In this document: one piece after another, positions 1 to 7,996 of the stretch
Layout of the letters: each line of letters begins with the position of its first letter
Numbering within the stretch: the stretch's first letter is position 1
From: Clostridiales bacterium
GTDB taxonomy: Bacteria; Bacillota; Clostridia; Christensenellales; Aristaeellaceae
Direction: 5' to 3'
NCBI GenBank assembly: GCA_015056325.1
Contig: SVGL01000002.1
Coordinates: forward strand, 166,231 to 230,230
Length of the DNA: 64,000 bases
Program-made: the position numbers and the translations under genes
The notes under the pieces: generated by a model
Database searches by the model: none
Told to the model about the DNA's origin: nothing
What the model saw: only the letters and a program-made list of their open reading frames with translations

Positions 1-183
1 GTATGTCCCCTGGCCCGGCAGGGCAAGGACGCCCTCGATCCGGACTTCGTGGCAGCCGTGCGGGAGGTCGGGCGCATCCTCGCGGAGGATGAAGATCAGC
101 GGGCATTCCTCGTGAGGCTCACAAAAAATCAGGACGAATTGAAGGCGCTGCGAAACCAATTCAGGAGGGGTATCCATGTTTGA
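1..183 (+). CDS. C-terminal end of an unknown protein (partial)
   Basis: An open frame enters from the left edge and ends with TGA at 181-183, giving about 60 residues rich in charged amino acids that read like a helical C-terminus (for example LVRLTKNQDELKALRNQF). It overlaps the start of the DNA methyltransferase by 8 bases, so the two genes are probably translationally coupled and belong to one transcription unit. The visible part has no recognisable motif. A restriction, helicase or other methylation-associated partner is possible from position alone, but that is inference only. Confidence 0.5.
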   Translation, partial: VCPLARQGKDALDPDFVAAVREVGRILAEDEDQRAFLVRLTKNQDELKALRNQFRRGIHV

Positions 184-1405
184 AGCGGTCAATGTTACGA
201 GGGAGATCATCGGGCAGGGGCGTGATATGCTCCTGTGCGGGGACGGCAGCGCGGCGCTGTCCGGTGTGCTGGCGAACTATGCCGCCCAGGCCCAATGCGT
301 GTACATCGATCCGCCCTTCATGACCGGCGACAGCTTCACCCGCCGCCGCCGTTTTGGTCAGGCCGGCTGGAAAACGGGCCGTCCCGCGCCGGAATTCCCC
401 GCCTATGCGGATCGCTACGGCACCAAGGACGCGTACCTGGCCTTCCTGCGCGGGCTGATTGAGAACGCCCACAAGCTGCTCAGCCGCACCGGCGTCCTGG
501 CCCTCCACCTGGACTGGCACACCTCTGCCTACGGCCGGCTGATCTGCGACGAGGTCTTCGGCGAGGAGCTCTTCCTCAACGAGATCATCTGGAGCTACGA
601 GAGCGGCGGCCGCGCGAAGAAGTACTTCTCCCGCAAGCACGACACCATCCTGCTCTACGCCCGTACGAAGGATTACCACTTCGATCTGCGGCGCGTCCCC
701 CTGGAGCGCACCGAACACCGCAAGAACCACATGCGCCGCCGCGTGGATGAGGACGGCCGCGCCTATTCCGAGATCAAGACCGGCGGCAAGATCTACCGTT
801 ATTACGACGATGCGCCCGTCTATCCCGGCGACGTCTGGACGGACATCTCCCACCTGCAGCAGCGCGACCCGGAACGCACCGGCTACGCCACCCAGAAACC
901 CCTCAAGCTCCTCGACCGCATCCTCAAGCCCGTGGTGAAGGACGGCGATCTGGTGATCGACCTGTGCTGCGGCTCCGGCACGGCCATGGAGGCCGCCCAG
1001 CAGCTCAATTGCCGCTACATCGGCGTGGACACCAGCGCCGAGGCCATCCTGACCACCGCCAGCCGCCTGGACAGCCGCGATCAGATGATCGACTGCCCCT
1101 GCACGATGGACGAAACCCGTCTGGAGGGTATGTACACCGGCGAGGGCGGCATGATGCTGCTGACCGGCTTCACCGCAACCCACCCGTCCTTCCCCAAGAC
1201 CGAGCAGGCTATGGACGCCCTGGAATCCTGGGCTGCAGGCCACATTGTGGACGGCGCCTTCGTGGTGAGCGAGAGCTTCCGCCGCACCCCCCGCACCCCG
1301 GAGCTGCCTCTGTTCTGCCTGCTGCCCGCGGGCGAGGGCGAGGCCGCCGTCTCCACCGTGGACGCCGCCGGACGCAGGCGCGTGTTCAAGTGGGTGCACG
1401 AGTGA
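176..1405 (+). CDS. Site-specific DNA methyltransferase (beta-type N6-adenine/N4-cytosine)
   Basis: 409 residues. The catalytic motif DPPF (family DPPY/F) lies at residues 45-48, and the S-adenosylmethionine-binding motif DLCCGSGTAMEA begins near residue 262, followed by YIGVD. This order, catalytic motif before SAM motif, is that of beta-class amino-methyltransferases such as type III Mod subunits and many orphan enzymes. The start is the ATG preceded by AGGAGG and overlaps the upstream gene by 8 bases. No restriction subunit follows, but the left neighbour is cut by the window edge, so orphan or R-M status cannot be decided. The C-terminal ~100 residues after the SAM domain are not recognised and may help target recognition. 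The modified base cannot be deduced. Confidence 0.85.
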   Translation: MFEAVNVTREIIGQGRDMLLCGDGSAALSGVLANYAAQAQCVYIDPPFMTGDSFTRRRRFGQAGWKTGRPAPEFPAYADRYGTKDAYLAFLRGLIENAHKLLSRTGVLALHLDWHTSAYGRLICDEVFGEELFLNEIIWSYESGGRAKKYFSRKHDTILLYARTKDYHFDLRRVPLERTEHRKNHMRRRVDEDGRAYSEIKTGGKIYRYYDDAPVYPGDVWTDISHLQQRDPERTGYATQKPLKLLDRILKPVVKDGDLVIDLCCGSGTAMEAAQQLNCRYIGVDTSAEAILTTASRLDSRDQMIDCPCTMDETRLEGMYTGEGGMMLLTGFTATHPSFPKTEQAMDALESWAAGHIVDGAFVVSESFRRTPRTPELPLFCLLPAGEGEAAVSTVDAAGRRRVFKWVHE

Positions 1406-1471
1406 CATAGATCGGCTCCCGTCCGTGAGGATGAGGCCGTTTTTTGTGGAGGGAACTGCCGTTGCCCATGA

Positions 1472-1582
1472 GAACCCCTCAGTCCTCACTATCGTTCGGC
1501 CACCTCCCCTACGAAGGGAAGGCAAAGTAACCAAGGCTCCCCTTCATCGGGGCGCTGTCGCCGTAAGACGACTGAGGGGTTC
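1472..1582. repeat. Dispersed inverted-repeat element (CCCTCAGTC subtype)
   Basis: A 111-bp non-coding element bounded by a perfect 13-bp inverted repeat, GAACCCCTCAGTC at 1472-1484 and its complement at 1570-1582. The interior holds snap-back segments (CTCCCC..GGGG) like those in other gaps of this window. It lies between the convergent methyltransferase and ireB genes. No transposase is encoded, so it resembles a MITE- or REP-like element. Confidence 0.7.
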
Positions 1583-1590
1583 CCCCACAC

Positions 1591-1619
1591 AAAAAGGCAG
1601 ACCCATCACTGAGTCTGCC
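1591..1619 (-). terminator. Rho-independent terminator after ireB
   Basis: Read on the minus strand, GGCAGAC pairs with GTCTGCC around a 10-base loop and is followed by five T residues, about 55 bases after the ireB stop. Confidence 0.7.
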
Positions 1620-1672
1620 GTCAATGCATATTCACAGGCGCAGAAAACACACCCTCCGCCAGCGGGGCGGAA

Positions 1673-1933
1673 TCACTTCTTCGGCGCGTTTCCGCCGATG
1701 TAGAAGCGCACCAGCTCCTCCATGATCTCGTCGCGCTCCAGGCGGCAGATCATGCTGCGGGCAGAGTTGTAGCTGGTGATGTAAGTGGGATCGCCGGAGA
1801 TGAGATAACCCACGATCTGGGTGATGGGGTCGTAGCCCTTGGCCTGCAGCGCGTGGTACACGAAGAGCAGGATGTCATGGGCCTCATTGCCGGTTTCCGT
1901 AAGGGGCTTGAACTTGGTGGTGTTGGTATCCAT
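1673..1933 (-). CDS. ireB: IreB family regulatory phosphoprotein (UPF0297)
   Basis: 86 residues. The family signature is clear: [31 protein letters not shown] and [15 protein letters not shown] at the C-terminus. In Enterococcus, IreB is the small substrate of the Ser/Thr kinase IreK and phosphatase IreP and influences cephalosporin resistance. The Thr pair near the N-terminus (MDTNTTKF) resembles the phosphorylated region, though with different spacing from classical members. I chose the ATG at 1933 because AGGAGG (1941-1946) sits 7 bases upstream; a longer frame reaches back to 1975 but lacks a ribosome site. In many Bacillota this gene is next to alaS and ruvX; here it stands alone with its own terminator. 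Confidence 0.92.
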   Translation of the reverse strand: MDTNTTKFKPLTETGNEAHDILLFVYHALQAKGYDPITQIVGYLISGDPTYITSYNSARSMICRLERDEIMEELVRFYIGGNAPKK

Positions 1934-2069
1934 CAGGGCCCCTCCTTTCAAAACATGTTCCATATTATTATACACGAAGTGTTACAAAAAAGTAAAGCCC
2001 TTTTGCGGGAAAAAGTTGATTAGAACATTGCGCGTACAAAAAAGGACTGCCCCAAAGCAGTCCTTTTCA

Positions 2070-2885
2070 TTATTCCAGCACATCCAGGCAGGTTTCGATG
2101 GGGATGCCCACGTAGTGATCCTCGTTGTCCTTGTGGCGGAGGATCATCACGCGGATGGCGTCCATAGCCTTCTGCGCAGCCTGCTGGAGGGGCATGCCAT
2201 CCAGCACGCGCCCGGTGAGGATGCCAGAGAACAGATCCCCCGTGCCGGAGAAGAACACCGGCACCATCTCGAAGGGCAGGCAGAAGCGCTCGCCAGCCTT
2301 GTGGTCATAGCCGACCACGCAGAACTGCCCCTCCACCTTCGCGCTGGTGATCAGCACGGACTTGGCGCCCATGCCGCGCAGCGCATCCACCAGAACATCG
2401 GCTTCCGCGCGGGTCAGGTCATCCTTGATGGGGGCGTCGGCCAGGTAGGCAGCCTCGGTGTAGTTGGGCATGACGTAGTCCGCCACGGCGCACATGGCCC
2501 GCATGTGGCCCACGGTGGCTTCGGTGACGCCATTGTAGAGCTTGCCTTCATCGCCCATGACGGGATCGACAAAAACCATGCAGCCCTTTCCGGCAGCCTC
2601 GCGGCAGAGATCACTCACCAGCGCCGCCTGCGCCTCGGAGAAGATCATCCCCGTGGACACCGCGTCAAACTGGAAACCCAGATTCCGCCATACGCGCAGG
2701 GTATCCCGCATGTAATCGGTCAGCTCCAGGATGGAAAACTCACCGTAATCCAGCGTGTTGCTGACAATAGCGGTGGGCAGGGTGAACACGTGGTGCCCCA
2801 TGTGGCTGAGCACGGGCATGATGGCCGCCAGGGCGACCTTGCCGTAGCCGGTCATGTCCTGGACGAGGAGGATACGCTTGGGCAT
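2070..2885 (-). CDS. pdxY: Pyridoxamine/pyridoxal kinase
   Basis: 271 residues, a member of the PdxK/PdxY branch of the ribokinase fold. It phosphorylates pyridoxal or pyridoxamine in the cytoplasmic vitamin B6 salvage pathway. Visible family features are the N-terminal LLVQDMTGYGKVALAA, the central VDPVMGDEGKLYNG and the C-terminal GTGDLFSG, which carries the catalytic Asp of the anion-hole motif. Length is normal. The start at 2885 is chosen for the AAGGGGTG site just upstream; the frame extends to 2924 without support. It lies downstream of ridA on the same strand, separated by a dispersed repeat. The pairing with ridA is suggestive because RidA protects PLP enzymes, but a functional link is inference. 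Confidence 0.9.
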   Translation of the reverse strand: MPKRILLVQDMTGYGKVALAAIMPVLSHMGHHVFTLPTAIVSNTLDYGEFSILELTDYMRDTLRVWRNLGFQFDAVSTGMIFSEAQAALVSDLCREAAGKGCMVFVDPVMGDEGKLYNGVTEATVGHMRAMCAVADYVMPNYTEAAYLADAPIKDDLTRAEADVLVDALRGMGAKSVLITSAKVEGQFCVVGYDHKAGERFCLPFEMVPVFFSGTGDLFSGILTGRVLDGMPLQQAAQKAMDAIRVMILRHKDNEDHYVGIPIETCLDVLE

Positions 2886-2940
2886 GGTGGTCACCCCTTT
2901 CGAAAGAAACTCATTTACAGTCATTCTGCATCGTCAGCTT

Positions 2941-3064
2941 CCACCTCATCCGTCTTCGCCTTACGGCGAATCCACCTTCCCCGCCAGGGGAAGGCTAAGC
3001 AACACGCAGACGAAAGGCTTCCCCTTGAGGGGAAGCTGTCGCCCTTGGGCGACTGATGAGGTGG
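2941..3064. repeat. Dispersed inverted-repeat element (CCACCTCAT subtype)
   Basis: A 124-bp element between pdxY and ridA with terminal arms CCACCTCAT (2941-2949) and ATGAGGTGG (3056-3064). Inside are two GGGGAAG/CTTCCCC snap-back stems and a GTCGCCC..GGGCGAC stem. It is related to the elements near 32.1, 33.5, 51.7, 53.6 and 59.4 kb. Confidence 0.75.
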
Positions 3065-3087
3065 ACGCTGCGCCAAAGACAGGCCGC

Positions 3088-3468
3088 TTACTGCTTACAG
3101 GCGATGGCCTCGATCTCCACCTTGGCGTCGCGGGGCAGCTTGGCCACCTGAACACAGGCGCGGGCAGGGGGATTGGCAGGGAAGAAGGTCGCGTAGGCAG
3201 CGTTCACCTCGGCGAAGTCGTTCAGGTCCTTGAGGAAGATGGTGGTCTTCACCACGTCGGCCAGGGTGCAGCCAGCTTCAGCCAGGATGGCCTCGATATT
3301 CTTCATGCTCTGCACAGTCATCTCGCCCACGGAGCCCTCCAGCAGAGCGCCGGTCTCGGGCACGAAGGGCAGCTGACCAGAAACGAAAACCATGTTGCCG
3401 CACTGCACGCCCTGGCTGTAAGGGCCGATGGCAGCGGGAGCATTGGGGGTGTTGAGGATCTTATTCAT
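3088..3468 (-). CDS. ridA: RidA family enamine/imine deaminase
   Basis: 126 residues, the usual size. RidA (YjgF/YER057c/UK114) hydrolyses reactive enamine and imine intermediates, notably 2-aminoacrylate released by PLP-dependent dehydratases, to keto acid and ammonia. The sequence shows AIGPYSQGV near the N-terminus, FVSGQLPFVPETG, and the C-terminal PPARACVQVAKLPRDAKVEIEAIA, which includes the arginine that binds substrate carboxylate in active members. An AAGGAG site precedes the ATG. Fourteen bases separate it from the upstream DUF3899 gene, so the two are probably co-transcribed. Confidence 0.93.
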   Translation of the reverse strand: MNKILNTPNAPAAIGPYSQGVQCGNMVFVSGQLPFVPETGALLEGSVGEMTVQSMKNIEAILAEAGCTLADVVKTTIFLKDLNDFAEVNAAYATFFPANPPARACVQVAKLPRDAKVEIEAIACKQ

Positions 3469-3482
3469 CGCGATATCTCCTT

Positions 3483-3914
3483 TTATACTGCACTGGCAGG
3501 CAGGCAGTTGTTGTACAGCGCCAGGCAGAGGAAGCTGAGGGCCAGCACGATGATGCCCACCACAACCACCGTGTGGGTGAGGGGCTTGGCCTGGCGCTTG
3601 TCATTCTGCTCGCACTTGTAGTCGTAATAACGGGGGAACTGCGCATCGTACTTGGAGGGTGTCAGCAGGTGTACAATACTCTTGAAGGCATAACCGAAGA
3701 TGTCGAAGAATCCGGTATCGGAAATCCACAGCAGTCCGCCCATGCCCACAAACAGCACCGCGCTGACGAAGAACCCATCGCACAGGTAGTGCCAGTTGAG
3801 GTAGGCTGCCGTAGACAGGGAAAAGCCCCGCAGCACTGCGACGCCCGCCGCAATGATCACCGCCAGCACCAGCTGCACACCGATGCTGATTAGCGTTTTT
3901 TTGTTGAAACCCAT
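3483..3914 (-). CDS. DUF3899 membrane protein
   Basis: 143 residues with three predicted membrane segments: about 8-29, 47-64 and 114-137. It shows the DUF3899 pattern DGFFVSAVLFVGMGGLLW, GxFDIFGYAF and a KYYDYK-like stretch (RYYDYKCEQ). Function is unknown for the family. The start is the ATG after AGGAG at about 3920. Immediately upstream, on the 5' side, lies the 0.8-kb tandem repeat block, so its promoter must be inside that block, in the few bases between, or further up in the opp operon. Confidence 0.75.
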   Translation of the reverse strand: MGFNKKTLISIGVQLVLAVIIAAGVAVLRGFSLSTAAYLNWHYLCDGFFVSAVLFVGMGGLLWISDTGFFDIFGYAFKSIVHLLTPSKYDAQFPRYYDYKCEQNDKRQAKPLTHTVVVVGIIVLALSFLCLALYNNCLPASAV

Positions 3915-3928
3915 AACAATCTCCTATT

Positions 3929-4750
3929 GAGGGAGGGCCAATGCCCGACTAGCGACTGCCATTGCTCGCAATGACGGAGCGTAGCCAGCGCTGGGGTTCT
4001 TCCCCAGTGATGGCCGATTCGAGGGAGGGCCAATGCCCGACTAGCGCCAGTCATTGCTCGCAATGACGGAGCGTAGCCAGCGCTGGGGTTCATCCCCAGT
4101 GATGGCCGATTCGAGGGAGGGCCAAAGCCCGACTATCGCCAGTCATTGCTTGCAATGACGGAGCGTAGCCAGCGCTGGGGGACATCCCCAGTGATGGCCG
4201 ATTCGAGGGAGGGCCAATGCCCTACTAGCGACTGCCATTGCTCGCAATGACGGAGCGTAGCCAGCGCTGGGGGTATCCCCAGTGATGGCCGATTCGAGGG
4301 AGGGCCAATGCCCAACTAGCGACGGCCATTGCTTGCAATGACGGAGCGTAGCCAGCGCTGGGGGCATCCCCAGTGATGGCCGATTCGAGGGAGGGCCAAT
4401 GCCCGACCAGCGACAGCCATTGCTTGCAATGACGGAGCGTAGCCAGCGCTGGGGTTCTTCCCCAGTGATGGCCGATTCGAGGGAGGGCTAATGCCCGACC
4501 AGCGACTGCCATTGCTCGCAATGACGGAGCGTAGCCAGCGCTGGGGTTCTTCCCCAGTGATGGCCGATTCGAGGGAGGGCCAAGCCCGACTAGCGACTGC
4601 CATTGCTCGCAATGACGGAGCGTAGCCAGCTCTGGGGGCATCCCCAGTGATGGCCGATTCGAGGGAAGGCCAATGCCCGACTAGCGACGGCCATTGCTTG
4701 CAATGACGGAGCGTAGCCAGCGCTGGGGTTCTTCCCCAGTGATGGCCGAG
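3929..4750. repeat. Nine tandem copies of a ~92-bp unit
   Basis: Copies begin at about 3929, 4021, 4113, 4205, 4296, 4387, 4479, 4571 and 4661; unit length is 90-92 bp and copies differ at only a few bases. Each unit holds two palindromes, CATTGC(TC)GCAATG and CTGGGG(loop)CCCCAG, plus the constant stretch GACGGAGCGTAGCCAGC. Open frames across it on the minus strand are repeats of the same short peptide without ribosome sites and are not taken as genes. The block separates the 3' end of the opp operon from the 5' end of the DUF3899 gene. The unit is too long and too spacer-free for a CRISPR array. Confidence 0.95.
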
Positions 4751-4793
4751 TACAAAAATGCAACCACAGCCAGGGCCATGGTTGCATGATGAA

Positions 4794-5843
4794 TCAGCCC
4801 TTCATCTGACGCTGATACTCTTCAAATTCCTTGTCGTTGCACTGCACGAAATGACCGGGCGCGATCTCCCGCAGGCTGGGCTTGTCCACAGAATAATCGT
4901 GGGCAGCCAGGGGGTTGTAGGTGATGCGCTTGCGGTTCTTTTCGTAGGCAGGATCGGGCAGCGGAATGGCGGACAGCAGCGCCTTGGTGTAGGGATGCAT
5001 CGGGTGAGCGAAGAGCTCATCCGAGGTCGCCAGCTCGACCATCTTGCCGTAGTACATCACGCCGATGCGGTCAGAGAAGTACTTGACAACGGACAGGTCG
5101 TGAGCGATGAACAGGATGGTCAGGCCCAGCTCATGACGCAGGTCGTTGAGCAGGTTGATGACCTGTGCCTGAATGGACACGTCCAGCGCGGAAACGGGCT
5201 CGTCAGCGATGATGAGCTCGGGCTCCATGATGACCGCGCGGGCCACGCCGATACGCTGACGCTGGCCGCCGGAGAACTCATGGGGGTAGCGGCTGGCGTG
5301 CTCACGCACCAGACCAACGCGCTCCAGCACCTTGAAGACCTTCTCGTCAATGACTGCCTTATTCTTCTCACCGCGAATCTTGAGGCCCTCGGCGATGGTC
5401 TCATAGACCGTCATACGGGGGTCCAGGGAGGCGATGGGGTCCTGGAAGATCATCTGGATCTCGGTCACGGAGCGATTCTGCTTCGCAAAATGATCATGCT
5501 TGGCAGCACGGATGAGCTCCTTCTGCTCCATAATGACCGCCTTGAGCTCCGCCTGGCGTTCAGGGGAGGCGGTCTTCATTTCCGCGCGGGCCTCGTTGAT
5601 GACCTTGCGGTAGGAGCCGGTACCGGCAGCAATGCGGCGGCCGTTGAAGTAGATATTGCCGGAGGTGATGTCGTAAAGCTTGATGATGGAACGGCCCGTG
5701 GTGGTCTTGCCGCAGCCGGACTCGCCGACCAGGCCGAAGACCTCGCCCTTCTTGATATCGAAGGAAACGTCATCAACGGCCTTGTTGACCTTGAAATATT
5801 GGCAGAGGTTTTCCACTCTCAGCAAAACGTCCTGTTCAGCCAT
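4794..5843 (-). CDS. oppF: Oligopeptide ABC transporter ATPase, OppF type
   Basis: 349 residues. It is one of two ATPases energising import through OppB/OppC at the cytoplasmic face. Walker A GESGCGKT lies at residues 40-47, the Q-loop FQDP near 134, the signature FSGGQRQRIGVARA, Walker B LIIADEP and the switch His in LFIAHDLSVV; the C-terminal HPYTKALLSAIP region is the typical Opp/Dpp tail. About 50 extra charged residues (roughly 72-125, from AAGTGSYRK to KQNRSV) sit between Walker A and the Q-loop and are absent from ordinary OppF. Its ATG overlaps the oppD stop by 8 bases, so translation is coupled. It is the last gene of the opp operon. Confidence 0.93.
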   Translation of the reverse strand: MAEQDVLLRVENLCQYFKVNKAVDDVSFDIKKGEVFGLVGESGCGKTTTGRSIIKLYDITSGNIYFNGRRIAAGTGSYRKVINEARAEMKTASPERQAELKAVIMEQKELIRAAKHDHFAKQNRSVTEIQMIFQDPIASLDPRMTVYETIAEGLKIRGEKNKAVIDEKVFKVLERVGLVREHASRYPHEFSGGQRQRIGVARAVIMEPELIIADEPVSALDVSIQAQVINLLNDLRHELGLTILFIAHDLSVVKYFSDRIGVMYYGKMVELATSDELFAHPMHPYTKALLSAIPLPDPAYEKNRKRITYNPLAAHDYSVDKPSLREIAPGHFVQCNDKEFEEYQRQMKG

Positions 5844-7995
5844 TTGCCTCTTCCTCCATTTCTGCCATTCTCTCCTTCATCTTGGCAATACGTTCGGTCA
5901 CGGTCTTGGGGGGCTCCACCTTGGGCGCATCGGGATGCAGCAGCCAGGTAGCAGCCCAGTGGGTATCGGTGATCTTGAACTCCGGAGGCTGCTGCTCGAA
6001 GTCAATCTGCATCGCATAGCGGTTACGCTCTGCAAAGGCGTCGCCCACGGGAGGATAGATCATATCCGGGGGAGTGCCGGGGATGGCTTCCAGCTTGTCC
6101 TTGGAGTCCAGGTCGGGCATAGAGGACAGCAGCGCCCAGGTGTAGGGATGGGCGGGGGAGTAGAACACTTCCTCCGCGCTGCCGCACTCGACAATCTTGC
6201 CCGCGTACATAACCGCAATGCGGTCTGCCATGTTGGCCACGACGCCCAGGTCATGGGTAATGAAGATGACGGACAGGTTGCGCTGCTTCTTGAGGTTCTG
6301 GATCAGCTCCAGGATCTGGGCCTGGATGGTCACGTCCAGCGCGGTGGTGGGCTCGTCACAGATCAGGATGTCCGGATTGGCCGCCAGGGCGATGGCGATG
6401 ACGATACGCTGACGCATACCGCCGGAGAACTCAAAGGGATACTGATTGTAGCGCTTGCGGGCGTCCGGGATGCCGACTTCGTCCATCAGCTTGATGGCGC
6501 GCTCCTTGGCGATGCCGGGGGTCACCTTGTTGACGATGCCGGAAGCGTTCTCCTTCAGGAAGTCAATCAGAGCGACCGCTTCCTTCTGGTAGTTGCGTTC
6601 ACCCTTCTTGGCAATCACAGCCTCGTAGTGGGCGATCATGTCATCCACCGCACGCAGCATGTCCACCTTGGCCTTCTCCAGGTCGATCAGGGACTTGGGC
6701 ACCACGTGCCATTCAGGCTCCTTGCCGCGCTTGACCAGCGCGTCGTAGCGGGCGCTCTGCTTGGCAAAGCGCTTCTCTTCCTTCTCATTCTTCTCGATGC
6801 CGCCGAAGTAACGGTTGATGTTATTCTTCAGCACGGAAGAGAAGGTGTATGCACGGTTATCCTTGACATACTCCATGCGGTCGATGCCGGCTTCCACAGC
6901 GGCCACCATGGTCTTGTGGGCAGCAAGGCATTCCTTTTCATTCAGCTCGGCCGCCTCAAAGACATGGCGGTTGTCCGCCAGCACCTTCAGCGCAGCAGCC
7001 TTCTTGGCGAAGGCCTCATCCGCGCTGTAACGCAGGCCCGTCTCAGCGTTGGCAACGAAGTCCCGCATGAAGCCTTCATCCAGCTCCTTGAGCAGGAAGG
7101 CATTGAGCTCCTTCACGGGCAGCTCGGGCATGGGCTCCTTGCAGAAGGTCTGGTAATAACCCATGGCGAGGAAGTTGGGCTTCTCGAAGGACACAGCCTC
7201 GCGCAGGATTTCCGCCGCGCCGGCCAGTGCAGTCTCCAGCCCCTTTGAGCCTTCCTTCTTCAGCTTGCCCAGCTGGGCAGGGATCTCCTTGATCAGATTG
7301 CCCAGATCAGCCGCCTTCTCATGCACCACGTAGCGCTGGATGGACGTCTGGCACAGGCTGGCAATACGCTTGGCGCGGTAGGCCACATCGCGGCCGGCGC
7401 CGTGGCTCAGCTCGAAAGCCAGGGCGTCAGCATCGCCCAAGGCCTCGGTGGCCGCGTCGAAGGCGCGGTTGTAGGCGCCCTCCAGTTCCAGATGCTTGCG
7501 CTCAAACTTATCGAAGTTGTTGCACTTGTCCTTCACCTCGGCAGGCGCGCCGGCGCCGGCAGCAATCATCCGCTCCTCCAGCATCTTCAGGAAGCGATTG
7601 AAGGTATTGCGGCTTTCCTTCTGGCGGGCCTTGCCCTTGAGGATCATGGCTTCAGTCAGCTGACGGCCGATCTTGACGATGGGGTTCAGGCTGGACATGG
7701 GATCCTGGAAGATCATGGCGATCTTGTCGCCGCGGATCTTGTGGAACTCGTCCTCAGAAATCTTCAGCAGGTCCTTGCCGTCATAGATGATCTCGCCGCC
7801 CTCGATGATGGAGTTGTTGGCGAGGATGCCCAGAATGGCCTTGGAGGTAACGGACTTGCCGGAGCCGGACTCACCCACGATGGCGATGGTCTCGCCCTTG
7901 GCCAGGTCGAAGCTGATGTTGCGCACAGCCTGCACCTTGCCATTGGTGGTACGGAAAGAGATCTTCAGATCTCGCACTTGCAGCTTAGTTTCCAT
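5836..7995 (-). CDS. oppD: Oligopeptide ABC transporter ATPase, OppD type, with a very large internal insertion
   Basis: 719 residues against about 330 for usual OppD. Walker A GESGSGKS is at residues 41-48 and the Q-loop [10 protein letters not shown] near 97. The signature [12 protein letters not shown] does not appear until about 523, followed by [11 protein letters not shown] and the switch FITHDLGVV, then the HPYTWALL tail. About 370 residues, mostly charged and apparently helical, therefore separate Q-loop and signature inside the helical subdomain. The frame is open throughout, with no stop or frameshift, and codon use is like its neighbours. I start at 7995 ([10 protein letters not shown]), preceded by GAGGAGAGG and one base after the oppC stop; the frame extends to 8049 but that part overlaps oppC. 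All ATPase motifs are intact, so an active subunit is expected. Confidence 0.93.
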   Translation of the reverse strand: METKLQVRDLKISFRTTNGKVQAVRNISFDLAKGETIAIVGESGSGKSVTSKAILGILANNSIIEGGEIIYDGKDLLKISEDEFHKIRGDKIAMIFQDPMSSLNPIVKIGRQLTEAMILKGKARQKESRNTFNRFLKMLEERMIAAGAGAPAEVKDKCNNFDKFERKHLELEGAYNRAFDAATEALGDADALAFELSHGAGRDVAYRAKRIASLCQTSIQRYVVHEKAADLGNLIKEIPAQLGKLKKEGSKGLETALAGAAEILREAVSFEKPNFLAMGYYQTFCKEPMPELPVKELNAFLLKELDEGFMRDFVANAETGLRYSADEAFAKKAAALKVLADNRHVFEAAELNEKECLAAHKTMVAAVEAGIDRMEYVKDNRAYTFSSVLKNNINRYFGGIEKNEKEEKRFAKQSARYDALVKRGKEPEWHVVPKSLIDLEKAKVDMLRAVDDMIAHYEAVIAKKGERNYQKEAVALIDFLKENASGIVNKVTPGIAKERAIKLMDEVGIPDARKRYNQYPFEFSGGMRQRIVIAIALAANPDILICDEPTTALDVTIQAQILELIQNLKKQRNLSVIFITHDLGVVANMADRIAVMYAGKIVECGSAEEVFYSPAHPYTWALLSSMPDLDSKDKLEAIPGTPPDMIYPPVGDAFAERNRYAMQIDFEQQPPEFKITDTHWAATWLLHPDAPKVEPPKTVTERIAKMKERMAEMEEEANG

Positions 7996-7996
7996 A

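Noticed and set aside
161..1534. Long open frame on the minus strand opposite the methyltransferase
   Set aside because: It is a shadow of the plus-strand gene in GC-rich sequence; low-complexity Ala/Gly/Val/His product, no ribosome site and no family.
3929..4750. CRISPR array
   Set aside because: The repeated unit is 92 bp with no unique spacers and no cas genes nearby.
3890..4787. Short minus-strand frames in the 92-bp tandem repeat
   Set aside because: They encode the same short peptide repeatedly only because the DNA is repetitive; no ribosome site and units of 90-92 bp shift frame between copies.
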